64,000 nucleotides of DNA from Myxococcales bacterium (GCA_016707895.1 JADJGV010000023.1:83222-147221), one strand, 5' to 3'. Shown: positions 8,959 through 17,346, counted from the stretch's first letter. Translations and numbers: made by a program. The notes: generated by a model not told the origin, from the letters alone.

Positions 8959-11385
8959 GTGAGCCGCGATCAAGCTCAGCAGGGGCGGGCCCCCGCGGCG
9001 GCGGAGCGGGGCGGCGCAACGACGCACGAGGGCGACGACCTCGCCAAAGGGCAGGCGGCCGTGCAGATCCTCGAAGGTGGCGGGCTGTTCCCGCGCATCA
9101 CCAGCTGGGCGGCGTCGGCGATCGAGCAGGCGAACTACGTTGGGGCCGCCGAGGCGTCGCGCCGCTGGTTCACGAATCGGCCGTACCTGCGCACGCTGGC
9201 GCGGTCGTTCGACGCGGGCGACCCGACCGTGAAACAGGCGCAGGCGCTGATCGACGACATGGAGCCGTTCGAGGATCGGCTGCCGACGGTGTTGGAGTTG
9301 ACGTTCGCCGGGTCCGCGCAAGGCAAGGCGGCCTGGCTCGCGCGGATCGGGCGGGCGCCGAAGGCCGAGCCAGCCGATGCGAACGAGCCCGCTGCGACCG
9401 CCGTGCCGGCGGTGCAGTCGCCGCTGCGGCCCGAGAACGTCAAGTCGGGCTGGGACTACGTCACCGGGGCGGCGCTCGGTGGCGTGGCGATCTTGCACGG
9501 CGAGGCGCACCGCGGCGGGACCGACCCGCTGGCCGACATGATCAACAACGCCGTCGACTCATCGGCCTACGCCAAGGGGTTCGCCGTCGGTGGCGTCGAG
9601 GGCGCGTGGGACGCGCTGAAAGACAACGCCCGCATCTTCGATGACATCAACGACCTGATCGTCGATCTGGTCAAGGCGAAGGTTGCGGGCGGCGACATCG
9701 GCGTCCTGCTCGCCGTACGCGACAAGATCATGGGCCTGATCGCCGCGGGGAAGCAGGTCCCCGCGGCGCTCAAGGCGTTTGCGGAACGCTGGAATGACGC
9801 GTCCGACCTGGCGGCGCAGGGGCACTTCCAGGGCCACGCGGTCGGCTACATCGCGGTGCAGGTGCTCGCGCTGGTCATCGGCGCGATCGCCCCCGGGGGC
9901 CAGTACGCCGACGTCATCCGCATCCTCAAGCTCGCGACCGATCCGCTCGGCGGCCTGCTCGAGCTCGGCACCGCCGCCAAGGCCGCGCGGGCGGCCAAGA
10001 CCGCGGGCAAGGTCGAGTCCGCCGTCGAGGGTGCGGCCGCCGGCGAGCGAGCTGGCGTCCAGGCCGCCGAGGGCGCCGCGGCGGGTGAGGGGACGCTGGG
10101 CGGTGTGTTCGAGGAGGCGGGATCGGCGGGCGGCCGCCCACGTGGTGAACCAGCGCGCCCTGGCGCGACACCCCGTGCTGGGGGGCCGTCGGCGGCCGGG
10201 GAGGGCGCGGCGGATGCCTCTTCGGGGGCCGCGATGCGCTTTGGCGACGAGTCGGCAGCGCAGGAGATGGGACGCGCATCGCCCGGTCCTGAAGGCATTG
10301 CCAAGCCGTTGTCACGGTCAGAAGCGTTGCTCGAGGGGCTCCCCACCGATCTGCGCGGGCGGGTGCGCATCATCGAGTCGCCGGTGCTGACCGACTCCAC
10401 CGTTCGGGTCTCGTACCGCGACGGGATCGTGCTGGTCGTTGGCGCCGAGGCCACGCCACGCCACATCGCGTACCACGCGAGCACCGTCCGCGTGCTCCTA
10501 CGCTTTGAGGGGCTCGCCGGCGAGATCCGCAAGCTGATCGACAAGGTCCTCACGCACCTCCGCGTGCGCGCCGGCTATGGCACGCGCGGGTTCGAGGCCG
10601 AACTCGAGGTCCAGAAGCTCACGGGCATGCGCGATGACCTGCAGCGCCTGCTCGCCCGAGCCGACGATCGGCTCCACGGCGGCGACGCTCTTGATCCTGA
10701 TCTGCTCCGGGCGGAGCTCGCGAGCGTCGAGGCCCAGCTGGCGGAGCACCGGACCAAGCTGGGTGACTACGCCGATGGCGTCGGCCACGTGGAGGCTCGC
10801 GGGATTCCGGCGACTCGAGTGCAGACGACCGACCTCTTCGCCGAGGAACTCGTCGACGAACACGCCATGATCCTCTGGCTCAACGTCGTCACTCCAGAGG
10901 GCAAGGTCCGTAAATGGGGCGATATCACGATCCCGCTGAAAGACGGTCGACCGCAGGGCGGGCCGGTGCTGAATATCGACGCCAGCCTCTACGGTGACAG
11001 TCAGGTCACGAAGATGGAGATCTTCGCTGGCGACGTCCGGGTGTCGGCCACGGACTACGCGCTCAACCAGGCGACAACGTTCTACAAGAGGCGCTTCGGC
11101 GTCGAGCCAGAGAGCTTCGAAGGGCATCTAGGTGCCGAGAACAAGTTGAACTTCCAGCGTGAGTGGTATCGGCTCACCTCCGCCGGTATGGGGAGCGACG
11201 AGGCCGCCAAGCGAGCCGCCGGGGCAATCTCATTCGGTCGCCATCGTGCGAGCCGGGGCTACGATGAGTTTCACGTCGACTTCCTGGGCTTGCCAGAGGA
11301 GGTTGACTTGGGACCTCCGTACGGCATGCGAGAAGTCCCGACGGGGATAAGAATCACCGCAAGGAAGCAACGGGGGGACAAGTGA
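8959..11385 (+). CDS. Polymorphic-toxin-like effector protein
   Basis: The 808-residue protein begins at GTG 8959, five bases after GGGAGG; an in-frame GTG at 8905 lacks such a site. There is no signal peptide. About residues 1-150 are helical. Residues 170-350 are Gly/Ala-rich and amphipathic, with a hydrophobic stretch AVGYIAVQVLALVIGAIAPGG near 300. A low-complexity Ala/Gly/Pro linker covers about 360-440. A helical/coiled segment (about 520-620) precedes a distinct C-terminal domain (about 640-808). That architecture and the overlapping downstream small genes fit a polymorphic toxin with a variable tip. The catalytic type of the tip is not recognised; FGRHR and EFHVD hold candidate polar residues. 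Codon use shifts in the tip: 26 of 94 codons after 11101 end in A/T, against roughly one in ten in the middle of the gene. Confidence 0.6.
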   Translation: MSRDQAQQGRAPAAAERGGATTHEGDDLAKGQAAVQILEGGGLFPRITSWAASAIEQANYVGAAEASRRWFTNRPYLRTLARSFDAGDPTVKQAQALIDDMEPFEDRLPTVLELTFAGSAQGKAAWLARIGRAPKAEPADANEPAATAVPAVQSPLRPENVKSGWDYVTGAALGGVAILHGEAHRGGTDPLADMINNAVDSSAYAKGFAVGGVEGAWDALKDNARIFDDINDLIVDLVKAKVAGGDIGVLLAVRDKIMGLIAAGKQVPAALKAFAERWNDASDLAAQGHFQGHAVGYIAVQVLALVIGAIAPGGQYADVIRILKLATDPLGGLLELGTAAKAARAAKTAGKVESAVEGAAAGERAGVQAAEGAAAGEGTLGGVFEEAGSAGGRPRGEPARPGATPRAGGPSAAGEGAADASSGAAMRFGDESAAQEMGRASPGPEGIAKPLSRSEALLEGLPTDLRGRVRIIESPVLTDSTVRVSYRDGIVLVVGAEATPRHIAYHASTVRVLLRFEGLAGEIRKLIDKVLTHLRVRAGYGTRGFEAELEVQKLTGMRDDLQRLLARADDRLHGGDALDPDLLRAELASVEAQLAEHRTKLGDYADGVGHVEARGIPATRVQTTDLFAEELVDEHAMILWLNVVTPEGKVRKWGDITIPLKDGRPQGGPVLNIDASLYGDSQVTKMEIFAGDVRVSATDYALNQATTFYKRRFGVEPESFEGHLGAENKLNFQREWYRLTSAGMGSDEAAKRAAGAISFGRHRASRGYDEFHVDFLGLPEEVDLGPPYGMREVPTGIRITARKQRGDK

Positions 11386-11915
11386 CGGAGCCACCACGAG
11401 AGCTTCCGGGAAGCCGTAGCGTGGAGGACCTTCGCGCGCTCACGCCGGACCAGCAGGATGCGTTGAGAGCTCTGGCCACGCGTGACCCAGTGGCGGCCGA
11501 CGAGCGGCTGCGCTTCTTGTTGCGGCGGTGGGAGGGTCGCGTGAATCGTCGGTACATCGACGAAGTGCTGTTGGGTGGGGCAGATCACGCGCGCTGGGTT
11601 GCGGAGCACCATTCGCTCAAGTCCCGCTCCGAGGCGGTCGTCGAGTGCTTGGGGCGTGCGTTCACGGACGAGGAGGCAGCGACGGTCGCGTCAATTGCAG
11701 CGCTCTCGGTGGCCCACCAGGCGCTGGTCGCCCAGTTGCGCTCCAAAGAGGGTCCCATCGTCGCCGCGCTCTACCTGCAGTGCGTGGTGCGAGACTGGCG
11801 TTCGGAGGTGCTTCGCGACTACGTCGAGTATGTGGCCGAGGGGCGATTGCGCCATGACGACTGGGTCGAACGCCACCTGCCACGTTTCGCGTCCAAGGCG
11901 GGAGGGGCGCCGTGA
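11382..11915 (+). CDS. Small helical protein, putative immunity protein (paralogue 1)
   Basis: This 177-residue protein starts at GTG 11382, overlapping the stop of the effector-like gene (GTGA), so the two are translationally coupled. It has no signal peptide or membrane span and is predicted to be mainly helical. The block EVLLGGADHARW and the ending YVEYVAEG....HDDWVERHLPR align along the whole length with the product of 12444-12953, so the two are duplicates. Position directly behind a toxin-like gene suggests an immunity role, but no known immunity family is recognised. Its base composition is less GC-extreme than the neighbours and matches the effector tip. Confidence 0.6.
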   Translation: MTEPPRELPGSRSVEDLRALTPDQQDALRALATRDPVAADERLRFLLRRWEGRVNRRYIDEVLLGGADHARWVAEHHSLKSRSEAVVECLGRAFTDEEAATVASIAALSVAHQALVAQLRSKEGPIVAALYLQCVVRDWRSEVLRDYVEYVAEGRLRHDDWVERHLPRFASKAGGAP

Positions 11916-11952
11916 CGGGACGGCGAGGGCGACATGCACCTGCTGGATCCCG

Positions 11953-12447
11953 GTGCGCGAGGCCGACTTGCGGGGATGTGAGCGCGTGGAGATCGACGGC
12001 GAGTACGTGCTGCTCATCGAGTATGTGAGGGCGGGGGTGTCGGTCAGCGTCGCCAGGGCGCGGCGTCGTGAATGCTTGGCACGTGCGAACGCGCTCATCG
12101 AGGAGCACGCACGGGCGCGCGACAGCCTTGTGGCGATCGAGCCGGTCATCGCCGGCCTCACTGAGAATGGTGCGCGCCGGGCGCTGCTCGCGCGGATCGC
12201 CGCGGTCGGTGGCAGCGTCGCGTGGGAGGACGCGTGCACGGCGGATCTCGAGGCGGCGGAGCTATTGCTCGGCTACAGAGGGCGCGACGCGATCGTCGCG
12301 CTCATCGAGGGCGGCGCACTGGTCGCTGTCCGCGAGCCTGGGCAGCCGCCGCGGCTACAGCTGACAGGGCCTCACATGACGAGCTTCGGGCGCTCTGCGT
12401 GCGACGAAGCTCGCGGGCGCGGCAGCGCGAGAGGCGTGGCGCCGTGA
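11953..12447 (+). CDS. Hypothetical protein, start uncertain
   Basis: The frame ending at 12447 is open from well upstream, inside the previous gene. GTG 11953 is the most reasonable start and gives 164 residues; GTG 11989 is an alternative. No good Shine-Dalgarno is visible. The N-terminal part looks like a beta pair (RVEIDGEYVLLIEYV) followed by a long helix. The middle (ALLARIAAVGGSVAWEDACT to AIVALIEGGALVAV) resembles a winged-helix unit. It sits between the two paralogous small genes and overlaps the second one (GTGA). The function is unknown; a third member of a toxin-antitoxin/immunity array or a regulator are both possible. Confidence 0.45.
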   Translation: MREADLRGCERVEIDGEYVLLIEYVRAGVSVSVARARRRECLARANALIEEHARARDSLVAIEPVIAGLTENGARRALLARIAAVGGSVAWEDACTADLEAAELLLGYRGRDAIVALIEGGALVAVREPGQPPRLQLTGPHMTSFGRSACDEARGRGSARGVAP

Positions 12448-12953
12448 CGACGATCGACTGGCATGTGCCGGGGCAGCGCGTCGAGGAGTTGCACGCGCTC
12501 TCGGTCGAGCAGCGCGCGGAGTTGCGCGTGCTGGCGTCGCGGTCGGTGGAGGAGGCGGCCGAGTGTCTGGAGATGCTGCTGAAGCGCTGGCGGTCCAACG
12601 TGCTGCGCGCGTACGTCCGCGAGGTGCTGCTCGGGGGCGCCGACCATGACGCGTGGACGGCGCAGCACGCGCGATGGCCGGATCCGGTCGAGGAGCTCGC
12701 GGCGACCGTCGGGCGGCCGCTCGCCGCGGCCGAGCTGGCCGTGGTCGACGGCATCGCCGCACTGCGCGACGAGCACATCGCGTTGGCGCGAGAGATCGAC
12801 CGGCGCGTGGGCTGGATGGCGGCGGCCAAGTACCTCTGCATGGTGGTCTCTGACCTGCGGCCGAGCGCCGCGATGGTCTACGTCGAGGACGTGAGCTGTC
12901 GCGGCAAGCCGCACGACGCCTGGGTGCGCGCGCGCGAGCGGTCCGCACCATGA
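12444..12953 (+). CDS. Small helical protein, putative immunity protein (paralogue 2)
   Basis: This 169-residue protein starts at GTG 12444, overlapping the previous stop. It matches the 11382-11915 product throughout: RVEELHALSVEQRAELRVLA against SVEDLRALTPDQQDALRALA, EVLLGGADHDAW against EVLLGGADHARW, and closing YVEDV...PHDAWV. Codon use is more typical of the chromosome than in the first copy. A second, diverged copy behind one effector is the pattern expected for a retained 'orphan' immunity gene, but the family is not recognised. Confidence 0.6.
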   Translation: MTTIDWHVPGQRVEELHALSVEQRAELRVLASRSVEEAAECLEMLLKRWRSNVLRAYVREVLLGGADHDAWTAQHARWPDPVEELAATVGRPLAAAELAVVDGIAALRDEHIALAREIDRRVGWMAAAKYLCMVVSDLRPSAAMVYVEDVSCRGKPHDAWVRARERSAP

Positions 12954-13570
12954 TCGCGCCGCGCTGCCTCGGATGTGGGCGCGTCGTGGTGTCGCTCTTC
13001 GGGCAGATCGAGCGGCTGGACTCGTACCTGCTGGAGCCCGGTGGTCCACCGGCGGAGACGGCGGGGCACTGGCACTCGCAGTGTCTGGTCGCGAGTCCGG
13101 TCGGGGGCGCGTGGGCAGCGGCGCGGATGCGAAACCTCGTGGACGTGCGCGGCTACGGCGTGGTGGAGCGCACCGGCTCGTGGTGCGTTCTCGAGGATCC
13201 GCGCGACGGCGCGCGCATGGGCCTGTCGGATCAGGGGCCGCTGCTGGTGTTGCCACCGGCGACGGCGCTCGCACACCGCGCGTGGGGCAGCGGATACCGT
13301 GAGCGGAAGGCTGAGTACAACCTGCACCTGCCGATGCCCGACCTGATCGCGGCGATGCAGGCAGCGCTGGTGCGCGACGGCGCGTGCCCGATGGCGATGG
13401 TGTTCGACCGCCTCGAGCTGTGGTCGTGTCTCCAGCACCCGGAGGCCTTGGCCGACGCGCGGTTCGTCTACGATGAGGAGCTGCGCGAGGAGTGGGGCGC
13501 GGAGTGGCTCTGCGCCGGCGCGGAGTACGATGTGGTCGTGCCGCCGGAGCTGCTGCGGCGCTGCCGATAG
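12950..13570 (+). CDS. Hypothetical protein with N-terminal Cys pair
   Basis: The 206-residue product starts at ATG 12950 (ATGA overlap with the previous stop). It opens with CLGCGR, with a further Cys in HSQCLV about 30 residues on, so a small metal-binding knuckle is possible. The rest is a mixed alpha/beta protein with GYGVVERTGSWCVLEDP and a C-terminal YDVVVPPELL. No signal peptide or membrane segment is present and no family is recognised. Gene order implies co-transcription with the effector/immunity-like genes. Confidence 0.55.
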   Translation: MIAPRCLGCGRVVVSLFGQIERLDSYLLEPGGPPAETAGHWHSQCLVASPVGGAWAAARMRNLVDVRGYGVVERTGSWCVLEDPRDGARMGLSDQGPLLVLPPATALAHRAWGSGYRERKAEYNLHLPMPDLIAAMQAALVRDGACPMAMVFDRLELWSCLQHPEALADARFVYDEELREEWGAEWLCAGAEYDVVVPPELLRRCR

Positions 13571-13578
13571 TCCCGTCG

Positions 13579-14154
13579 ATGGCCGAGTGGATGACCGACC
13601 CGACCGACCCTGCGGCGCTCCTGCGCGAGTGGCAGCGGTGCTATGGCGACGCGCCGCCGCTGGGGCGGGTGCTGCGGGTGCGGTTGCGGTCGCGCTGGTT
13701 TCGGGTCCACAGCCTGCCGGACGCGAAGCGGTACGCCACCACGGAGGACGAACGCGGCGAGGTTCGCCGGCGGCAGCACGCGCTCATCGCGGACGTCCTC
13801 GGCGAGGGCGCGGCCTGCTGGTTCATCTTCGGGTACTACGGCGAGGAGGCGCACCTGCCGGGCGACGTCGCCGGCGAGCTGCGGGCGATGGCGCCGGTGG
13901 TGCTGACCTCGGTCGGGCCGGGCGACGCCGGCTTGGCCGAGACGTGCCCGCTCCTGGTCGCGAGGGTGACCTGGGTGCCCGGCGTGCTCGATCGGGTGCT
14001 GGAGGCGGTCGCGGATGACGTGCTCGCGTCGCCGCTGCTGGTGAGCGCGGACCTCCGGCGGGTGGTCGCGCCGTACGATGGCGGGGTCGACGTCATCGTC
14101 GAGACGCCGGCGCGGCGGGCCGAGCTGGCGCGGCGGTACGGGCGCTGGAAGTAG
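13579..14154 (+). CDS. DUF3885-like small protein
   Basis: The 191-residue product starts at ATG 13579, eight bases after the previous stop. The motif RWFRVHSLPDAKRYATT followed by RRRQHALIADVLGEG resembles the DUF3885 family (characteristic R-H-S-x-P-x-x-K-R-Y pattern), whose function is unknown to me. The ending is rich in strands (DVIVETPARRAELARRYGRWK). It is the last gene of the presumed effector operon and could be another immunity-type protein. The family assignment is by eye. Confidence 0.5.
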   Translation: MAEWMTDPTDPAALLREWQRCYGDAPPLGRVLRVRLRSRWFRVHSLPDAKRYATTEDERGEVRRRQHALIADVLGEGAACWFIFGYYGEEAHLPGDVAGELRAMAPVVLTSVGPGDAGLAETCPLLVARVTWVPGVLDRVLEAVADDVLASPLLVSADLRRVVAPYDGGVDVIVETPARRAELARRYGRWK

Positions 14155-14195
14155 CCCGCGCCGGGGCTGTCAGAGGCCGGTGGTACGCCACGGCC

Positions 14196-14597
14196 ATGCG
14201 AGCACCGGAGGCTGCGGCGCAGGCGGCGACGAGCGGGGCGAGCTATGGCGGGATGCTGGTGACGACGGTGGTGCTGCTGGTGGTGGTGTGCGCGGTGGCG
14301 TGGGTGGTGGTGCGGCTGCTGCGCCGCGGGCTGGAGGGCCGGCCGGTGGGCGAGGGCATCGTGACGGTGGTGGCGCGGGTGCCGCTGGAGCCGCGGCGAT
14401 CGTTGTACGTCGTGCGGGTGGGCGGCAAGACCCTGGTGCTGGGCGCGAGCGAGGGCGGGCTGGGGCTGGTGACCGAGCTGGAGCCCGACGCGCTGCCGGT
14501 CACGCCGAGCGAGGCGGGGGCGGGGCGGCGGTTCGCGGAGCTGGTGGCGGCGGCGTGGGGGCGGCGGCGCCCGCCGGCGCCATCGGAGAAGTCGTGA
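14196..14597 (+). CDS. fliO: FliO-like export-gate assembly protein
   Basis: The 133-residue product has one membrane span near the N-terminus (residues about 20-45, TTVVLLVVVCAVAWVVV). A compact cytoplasmic domain follows with VVARVPLEPRRSLYVVRVGGKTLVLG, the FliO pattern. In flagellar systems FliO is a chaperone for FliP assembly. It overlaps the FliP-like gene (GTGA), which supports the call. FliO is usually a flagellar rather than an injectisome component, although no flagellar structural genes are seen nearby. Confidence 0.75.
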   Translation: MRAPEAAAQAATSGASYGGMLVTTVVLLVVVCAVAWVVVRLLRRGLEGRPVGEGIVTVVARVPLEPRRSLYVVRVGGKTLVLGASEGGLGLVTELEPDALPVTPSEAGAGRRFAELVAAAWGRRRPPAPSEKS

Positions 14598-15271
14598 CCG
14601 GCAGCAACGCGGCGGCGCTGGTGGCGGTGGCGGCGGTGCCGCTCTTGGCGATGATGCTGTCGGCGTTCGTGAAGACGTCGGTGGTGATGTCGCTCCTGCG
14701 CAACGCGCTGGGCGCCCCGCAGGCGCCGCCGGATCTGTTGGTGACCGGCCTGGCGCTGCTGTTGACGATCTTCGTGATGACCCCGGTGGCCCGCGACGTG
14801 GTCGCGGCCATCGAGCGGCCGACGGTGGCCCCGGCCCCGGCGCCGGGCGTGCCGCCGCCCGCGCCGTACCACCTCGACCTCGACACGCCGCCGCCCGACG
14901 GCTGGCTGGCCGCGGCCGAGCGCGGCGCGGTGCCGGTGCGGATGTTCCTGGCCCGCCACGCCCACGCCGACGATCGCGCGACCTTCGCGCGGGTGGCCGG
15001 CGACCTGCGGGGCGCGCCGGTGGCCGACGACGATCTGACGGTGCTGTCGCTGGCGTTCGTCTCGAGCGAGCTGGCTGAGGCGTTCGCGATCGCGTTCCTG
15101 GTGTTCCTGCCGTTCTTGCTGATCGACCTGGTGGTCGGCACGACGCTGGGGGCGCTGGGGCTGAACACGGTGCAACCGTCGACGATCGCGCTGCCGGTGA
15201 AGCTCCTGTTGTTCGTGGCGGTCGACGGCTGGCGGCTCTTGTTCGAGGGGCTCCTGCGGGGCTACGCGTGA
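14594..15271 (+). CDS. fliP: FliP/SctR-family export-gate protein
   Basis: The FliP/SctR protein forms, with FliQ and FliR, the helical export gate of flagellar and type III secretion systems. The 225-residue product has the N-terminal hydrophobic hairpin with VVMSLLRNALGAPQAPP. A periplasmic-side loop with an unusual Pro/Ala-rich insert (about 78-105) comes next. The conserved C-terminal block runs from ELAEAFAIAFLVFLPFLLIDL to LPVKLLLFVAVDGWRLL. No cleavable signal peptide is seen, which fits SctR better than flagellar FliP. It overlaps both neighbours by four bases. Confidence 0.9.
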   Translation: MTGSNAAALVAVAAVPLLAMMLSAFVKTSVVMSLLRNALGAPQAPPDLLVTGLALLLTIFVMTPVARDVVAAIERPTVAPAPAPGVPPPAPYHLDLDTPPPDGWLAAAERGAVPVRMFLARHAHADDRATFARVAGDLRGAPVADDDLTVLSLAFVSSELAEAFAIAFLVFLPFLLIDLVVGTTLGALGLNTVQPSTIALPVKLLLFVAVDGWRLLFEGLLRGYA

Positions 15272-15543
15272 CGTCGGCGCTGGTGGCGCTGGCCCGGGAC
15301 GGCCTGTTGCTGGCGCTGGCGCTGCTGGCGCCGGTGCTGGTGGCCACGGTGCTGGCCGGGGTGTTCACCGCGGTGCTGGGCGCGGTGACCCAGGTGCGCG
15401 ATCCCAGCGTGGGCTTCGCGCCCCGGCTGGTGGCGGTGGTGGTGGCGCTGGTGATTACCGCGCCGGTGATCGCGGGGCGGCTCGAGGCGTTCACGGCGCG
15501 GGCGCTGGGGGCGATCGCGGTGGTCGGGCAAGGCTCGACGTGA
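15268..15543 (+). CDS. fliQ: FliQ/SctS-family export-gate protein
   Basis: The 91-residue product has two hydrophobic hairpin helices (about 8-38 and 50-72), the FliQ/SctS architecture. The family's V-x-Q-V-x-(D/E)-x-(S/T) turn is present as GAVTQVRDPSVGFAPRLV. Start GTG 15268 overlaps the fliP stop. FliQ wraps the FliP5-FliR1 gate. Length and order (P-Q-R) are canonical. Confidence 0.88.
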   Translation: MTSALVALARDGLLLALALLAPVLVATVLAGVFTAVLGAVTQVRDPSVGFAPRLVAVVVALVITAPVIAGRLEAFTARALGAIAVVGQGST

Positions 15544-16262
15544 ACGCCTGGGCGCTGCTGCTGGTCGCCGCGCGGGTGGTGCCGGCGGTGGCGATCGCGA
15601 TCATGGGCGCGCGGATCGGCGCCGGGCGCACGCTGGCGGTGGCGGTGAGCGCCCTGGTGACCGCGGCGGTGGCGACGCTGGGCGCGGCGCTGATCGCGCC
15701 GGCGGCGGACGCGCTGGCCGCGGGCTCGCTGAGCGTGCAGGTGACGATCCTGGCCCGCGAGGCGGCGCTCGGGTGCGCGCTGGGCGTGACGGCGGCGGTG
15801 CCGCTGGTGGCCGGCGAGCTGGTCGGGCGCTGGCTGGGGCGGGCGATCGGCGACGACGACGGCGGCGCGCCGTGGGCCACGGCGACCGGGATGCTGGCGG
15901 CGCTGGTGTTCTTCGCGCTGGGCGGCCACCGCGCGGTGATCGCGGCGGTGATGGGCTCGTACCGGGTGCTGGGGCCGGCGGCGCCCGACGTGGGGGCCGC
16001 GGTGATCGTGCGCGCCGGCGCGGCGCTGATCGGCGTGGCGCTGGCGCTGGCGCTGCCGGTGCTGGGCGCGGTGACGATCGCGGCGCTGACGCTGGGCGCG
16101 GTGGACCGCGTGGGCGCGCTGCCGGTGAGCGTGGTGCCGGCGGCGGCGTGGGGGCGCGCGGCGGCGCTGCTCGGGATGGCGGCGATGACCTACGCGATCG
16201 CCCACGGCCTGGCGGCGCTGACCCGCGCGCTGCCGGCGACGCTGGCCGCGCTCGGGACCTGA
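15540..16262 (+). CDS. fliR: FliR/SctT-family export-gate protein
   Basis: The 240-residue, extremely Ala/Val/Leu-rich integral membrane protein has about six hydrophobic segments and begins with RVVPAVAIAIMGARIGAGRTLAVAVS. This matches the family start where R-x-x-P is followed by a G-x-x-x-P-x-x-x-R-x-x-x element, though here the second Pro is lost. FliR supplies one strand of the export gate and binds FlhB. It starts at GTG 15540, overlapping fliQ. The sequence is more diverged than FliP, so the call depends partly on gene order. Confidence 0.82.
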   Translation: MNAWALLLVAARVVPAVAIAIMGARIGAGRTLAVAVSALVTAAVATLGAALIAPAADALAAGSLSVQVTILAREAALGCALGVTAAVPLVAGELVGRWLGRAIGDDDGGAPWATATGMLAALVFFALGGHRAVIAAVMGSYRVLGPAAPDVGAAVIVRAGAALIGVALALALPVLGAVTIAALTLGAVDRVGALPVSVVPAAAWGRAAALLGMAAMTYAIAHGLAALTRALPATLAALGT

Positions 16263-16339
16263 CGCGCGCGGCTCAGCGCTTGGATGTGGTTCGGTCGAGC
16301 GCGAGGCGATGCGCCGGGCGTCCCGCGTCCGGGGGGAGG

Positions 16340-16359
16340 GGGGCTGGGCGACCAGCCCC
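16340..16359. terminator. Hairpin between convergent fliR and flhB-like genes
   Basis: GGGGCTGG-GCGA-CCAGCCCC forms an 8-bp stem in the 103-base spacer between two convergent stops. No T-tract follows in either direction, so it is at best a bidirectional, factor-assisted terminator. Confidence 0.4.
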
Positions 16360-16365
16360 TGGAAC

Positions 16366-17346
16366 TCAGGCGCTGACGCCGCACGCCGCGAGCAGCTCGG
16401 CCACGGCGGGCAGCGCGTCGTCGGGGACCGCGGCGCCACCGGCGAGGCGCTCGGCTAGCGCGGGATCGGCGTGGAGCGGCACCCGCGCGGCGCGGGCGGC
16501 GTTGCGCAGCCGGTGGGCGGCGAGCCCGCGGCCCCGCTGCGTGACCCGCGGCGGGCTGCCGGGCTGCCAGCCGAGCGCGACGGCGACCGCGTCGCCGGCG
16601 ATGACGACGCGGGCGTCGGCGATCAGCGCGCGGTCGTCGCGCTGCGCGTCGCGCGTGGCGCGCTTCCAGCGCGGATCGCCGCTCGACTCGCGGGCGTCGT
16701 CGCGCCACTCGCGGGTGGTCATGGCCAGGCTGGACCGCAGGCGGTGATAGCGCCAGGCGACGTCGACGAGGCTGGTGGCGACGGCGGCGACCGCGGCGGT
16801 CGCGGCGGCGGTGGCGACCAGCCCGAGCCAGGCGGCGGCCGGCGTCGGCGCCGTGGCCAGCGGGGCCAGCCGCGGCAGCCGCGCGACGGTGACGGCGATC
16901 GCGACGCCGAGCACGAGCAGCGCCCGCGCGACGGTGAGCGCGGCCTCGCCGGCGCGCTCGGCGACGGTGGTGGCCTCGGCGCCGGTGGCCGGCGCGCCGC
17001 GCACCTCGCGCCGCGGCACCCACAGCCCGCGCGCCAGCACCGCCTGGCCGAGCAGCCCGCCGAGCGCGGCGGCCACCGCGATCGGTGCGACGATCGCCAG
17101 CGTCGCCAGCGGCAAGCGGCCAGCGCCGTCGATGGCCCGGGCCACGCCGCCGTCGTCGGTGGCGTGGATGAGCTGATCGCGCGTGGCGGCGGTGAGCTCG
17201 CCGGCAATGCCCGCCACCACCGCGATGGTCGCCGCGGTCCCTGCGGTCAACGCCACCGCCGCTGCCCCCGCTGGGCTGACCAGCACGCGCCCGGCCGCGC
17301 GGGCGAGCGCGTGGCGGCGCGGACTCGGCGGGTGCGGGCGCTCCAC
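16366..17346 (-). CDS. flhB: Divergent FlhB/SctU-family protein lacking NPTH
   Basis: FlhB/SctU is the export switch protein: four membrane segments plus a cytoplasmic domain that normally self-cleaves at N-P-T-H. The 326-residue product starts at GTG (first base 17346); longer frames run into the hexamer array and are not credible. It has four hydrophobic spans between residues about 25 and 225. A linker MTTREWRDDARESSGDPRWK matches the family's 'M-x-K-x-E-V-K-x-E-x-K-x-x-E-G-D-P' segment. The C-terminal domain ends LPAVAELLAACG. At the cleavage site the sequence reads VVIAGDAVAVAL, so N-P-T-H is absent and autocleavage is not expected. It faces the fliOPQR genes convergently. Confidence 0.8.
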   Translation of the reverse strand: MERPHPPSPRRHALARAAGRVLVSPAGAAAVALTAGTAATIAVVAGIAGELTAATRDQLIHATDDGGVARAIDGAGRLPLATLAIVAPIAVAAALGGLLGQAVLARGLWVPRREVRGAPATGAEATTVAERAGEAALTVARALLVLGVAIAVTVARLPRLAPLATAPTPAAAWLGLVATAAATAAVAAVATSLVDVAWRYHRLRSSLAMTTREWRDDARESSGDPRWKRATRDAQRDDRALIADARVVIAGDAVAVALGWQPGSPPRVTQRGRGLAAHRLRNAARAARVPLHADPALAERLAGGAAVPDDALPAVAELLAACGVSA

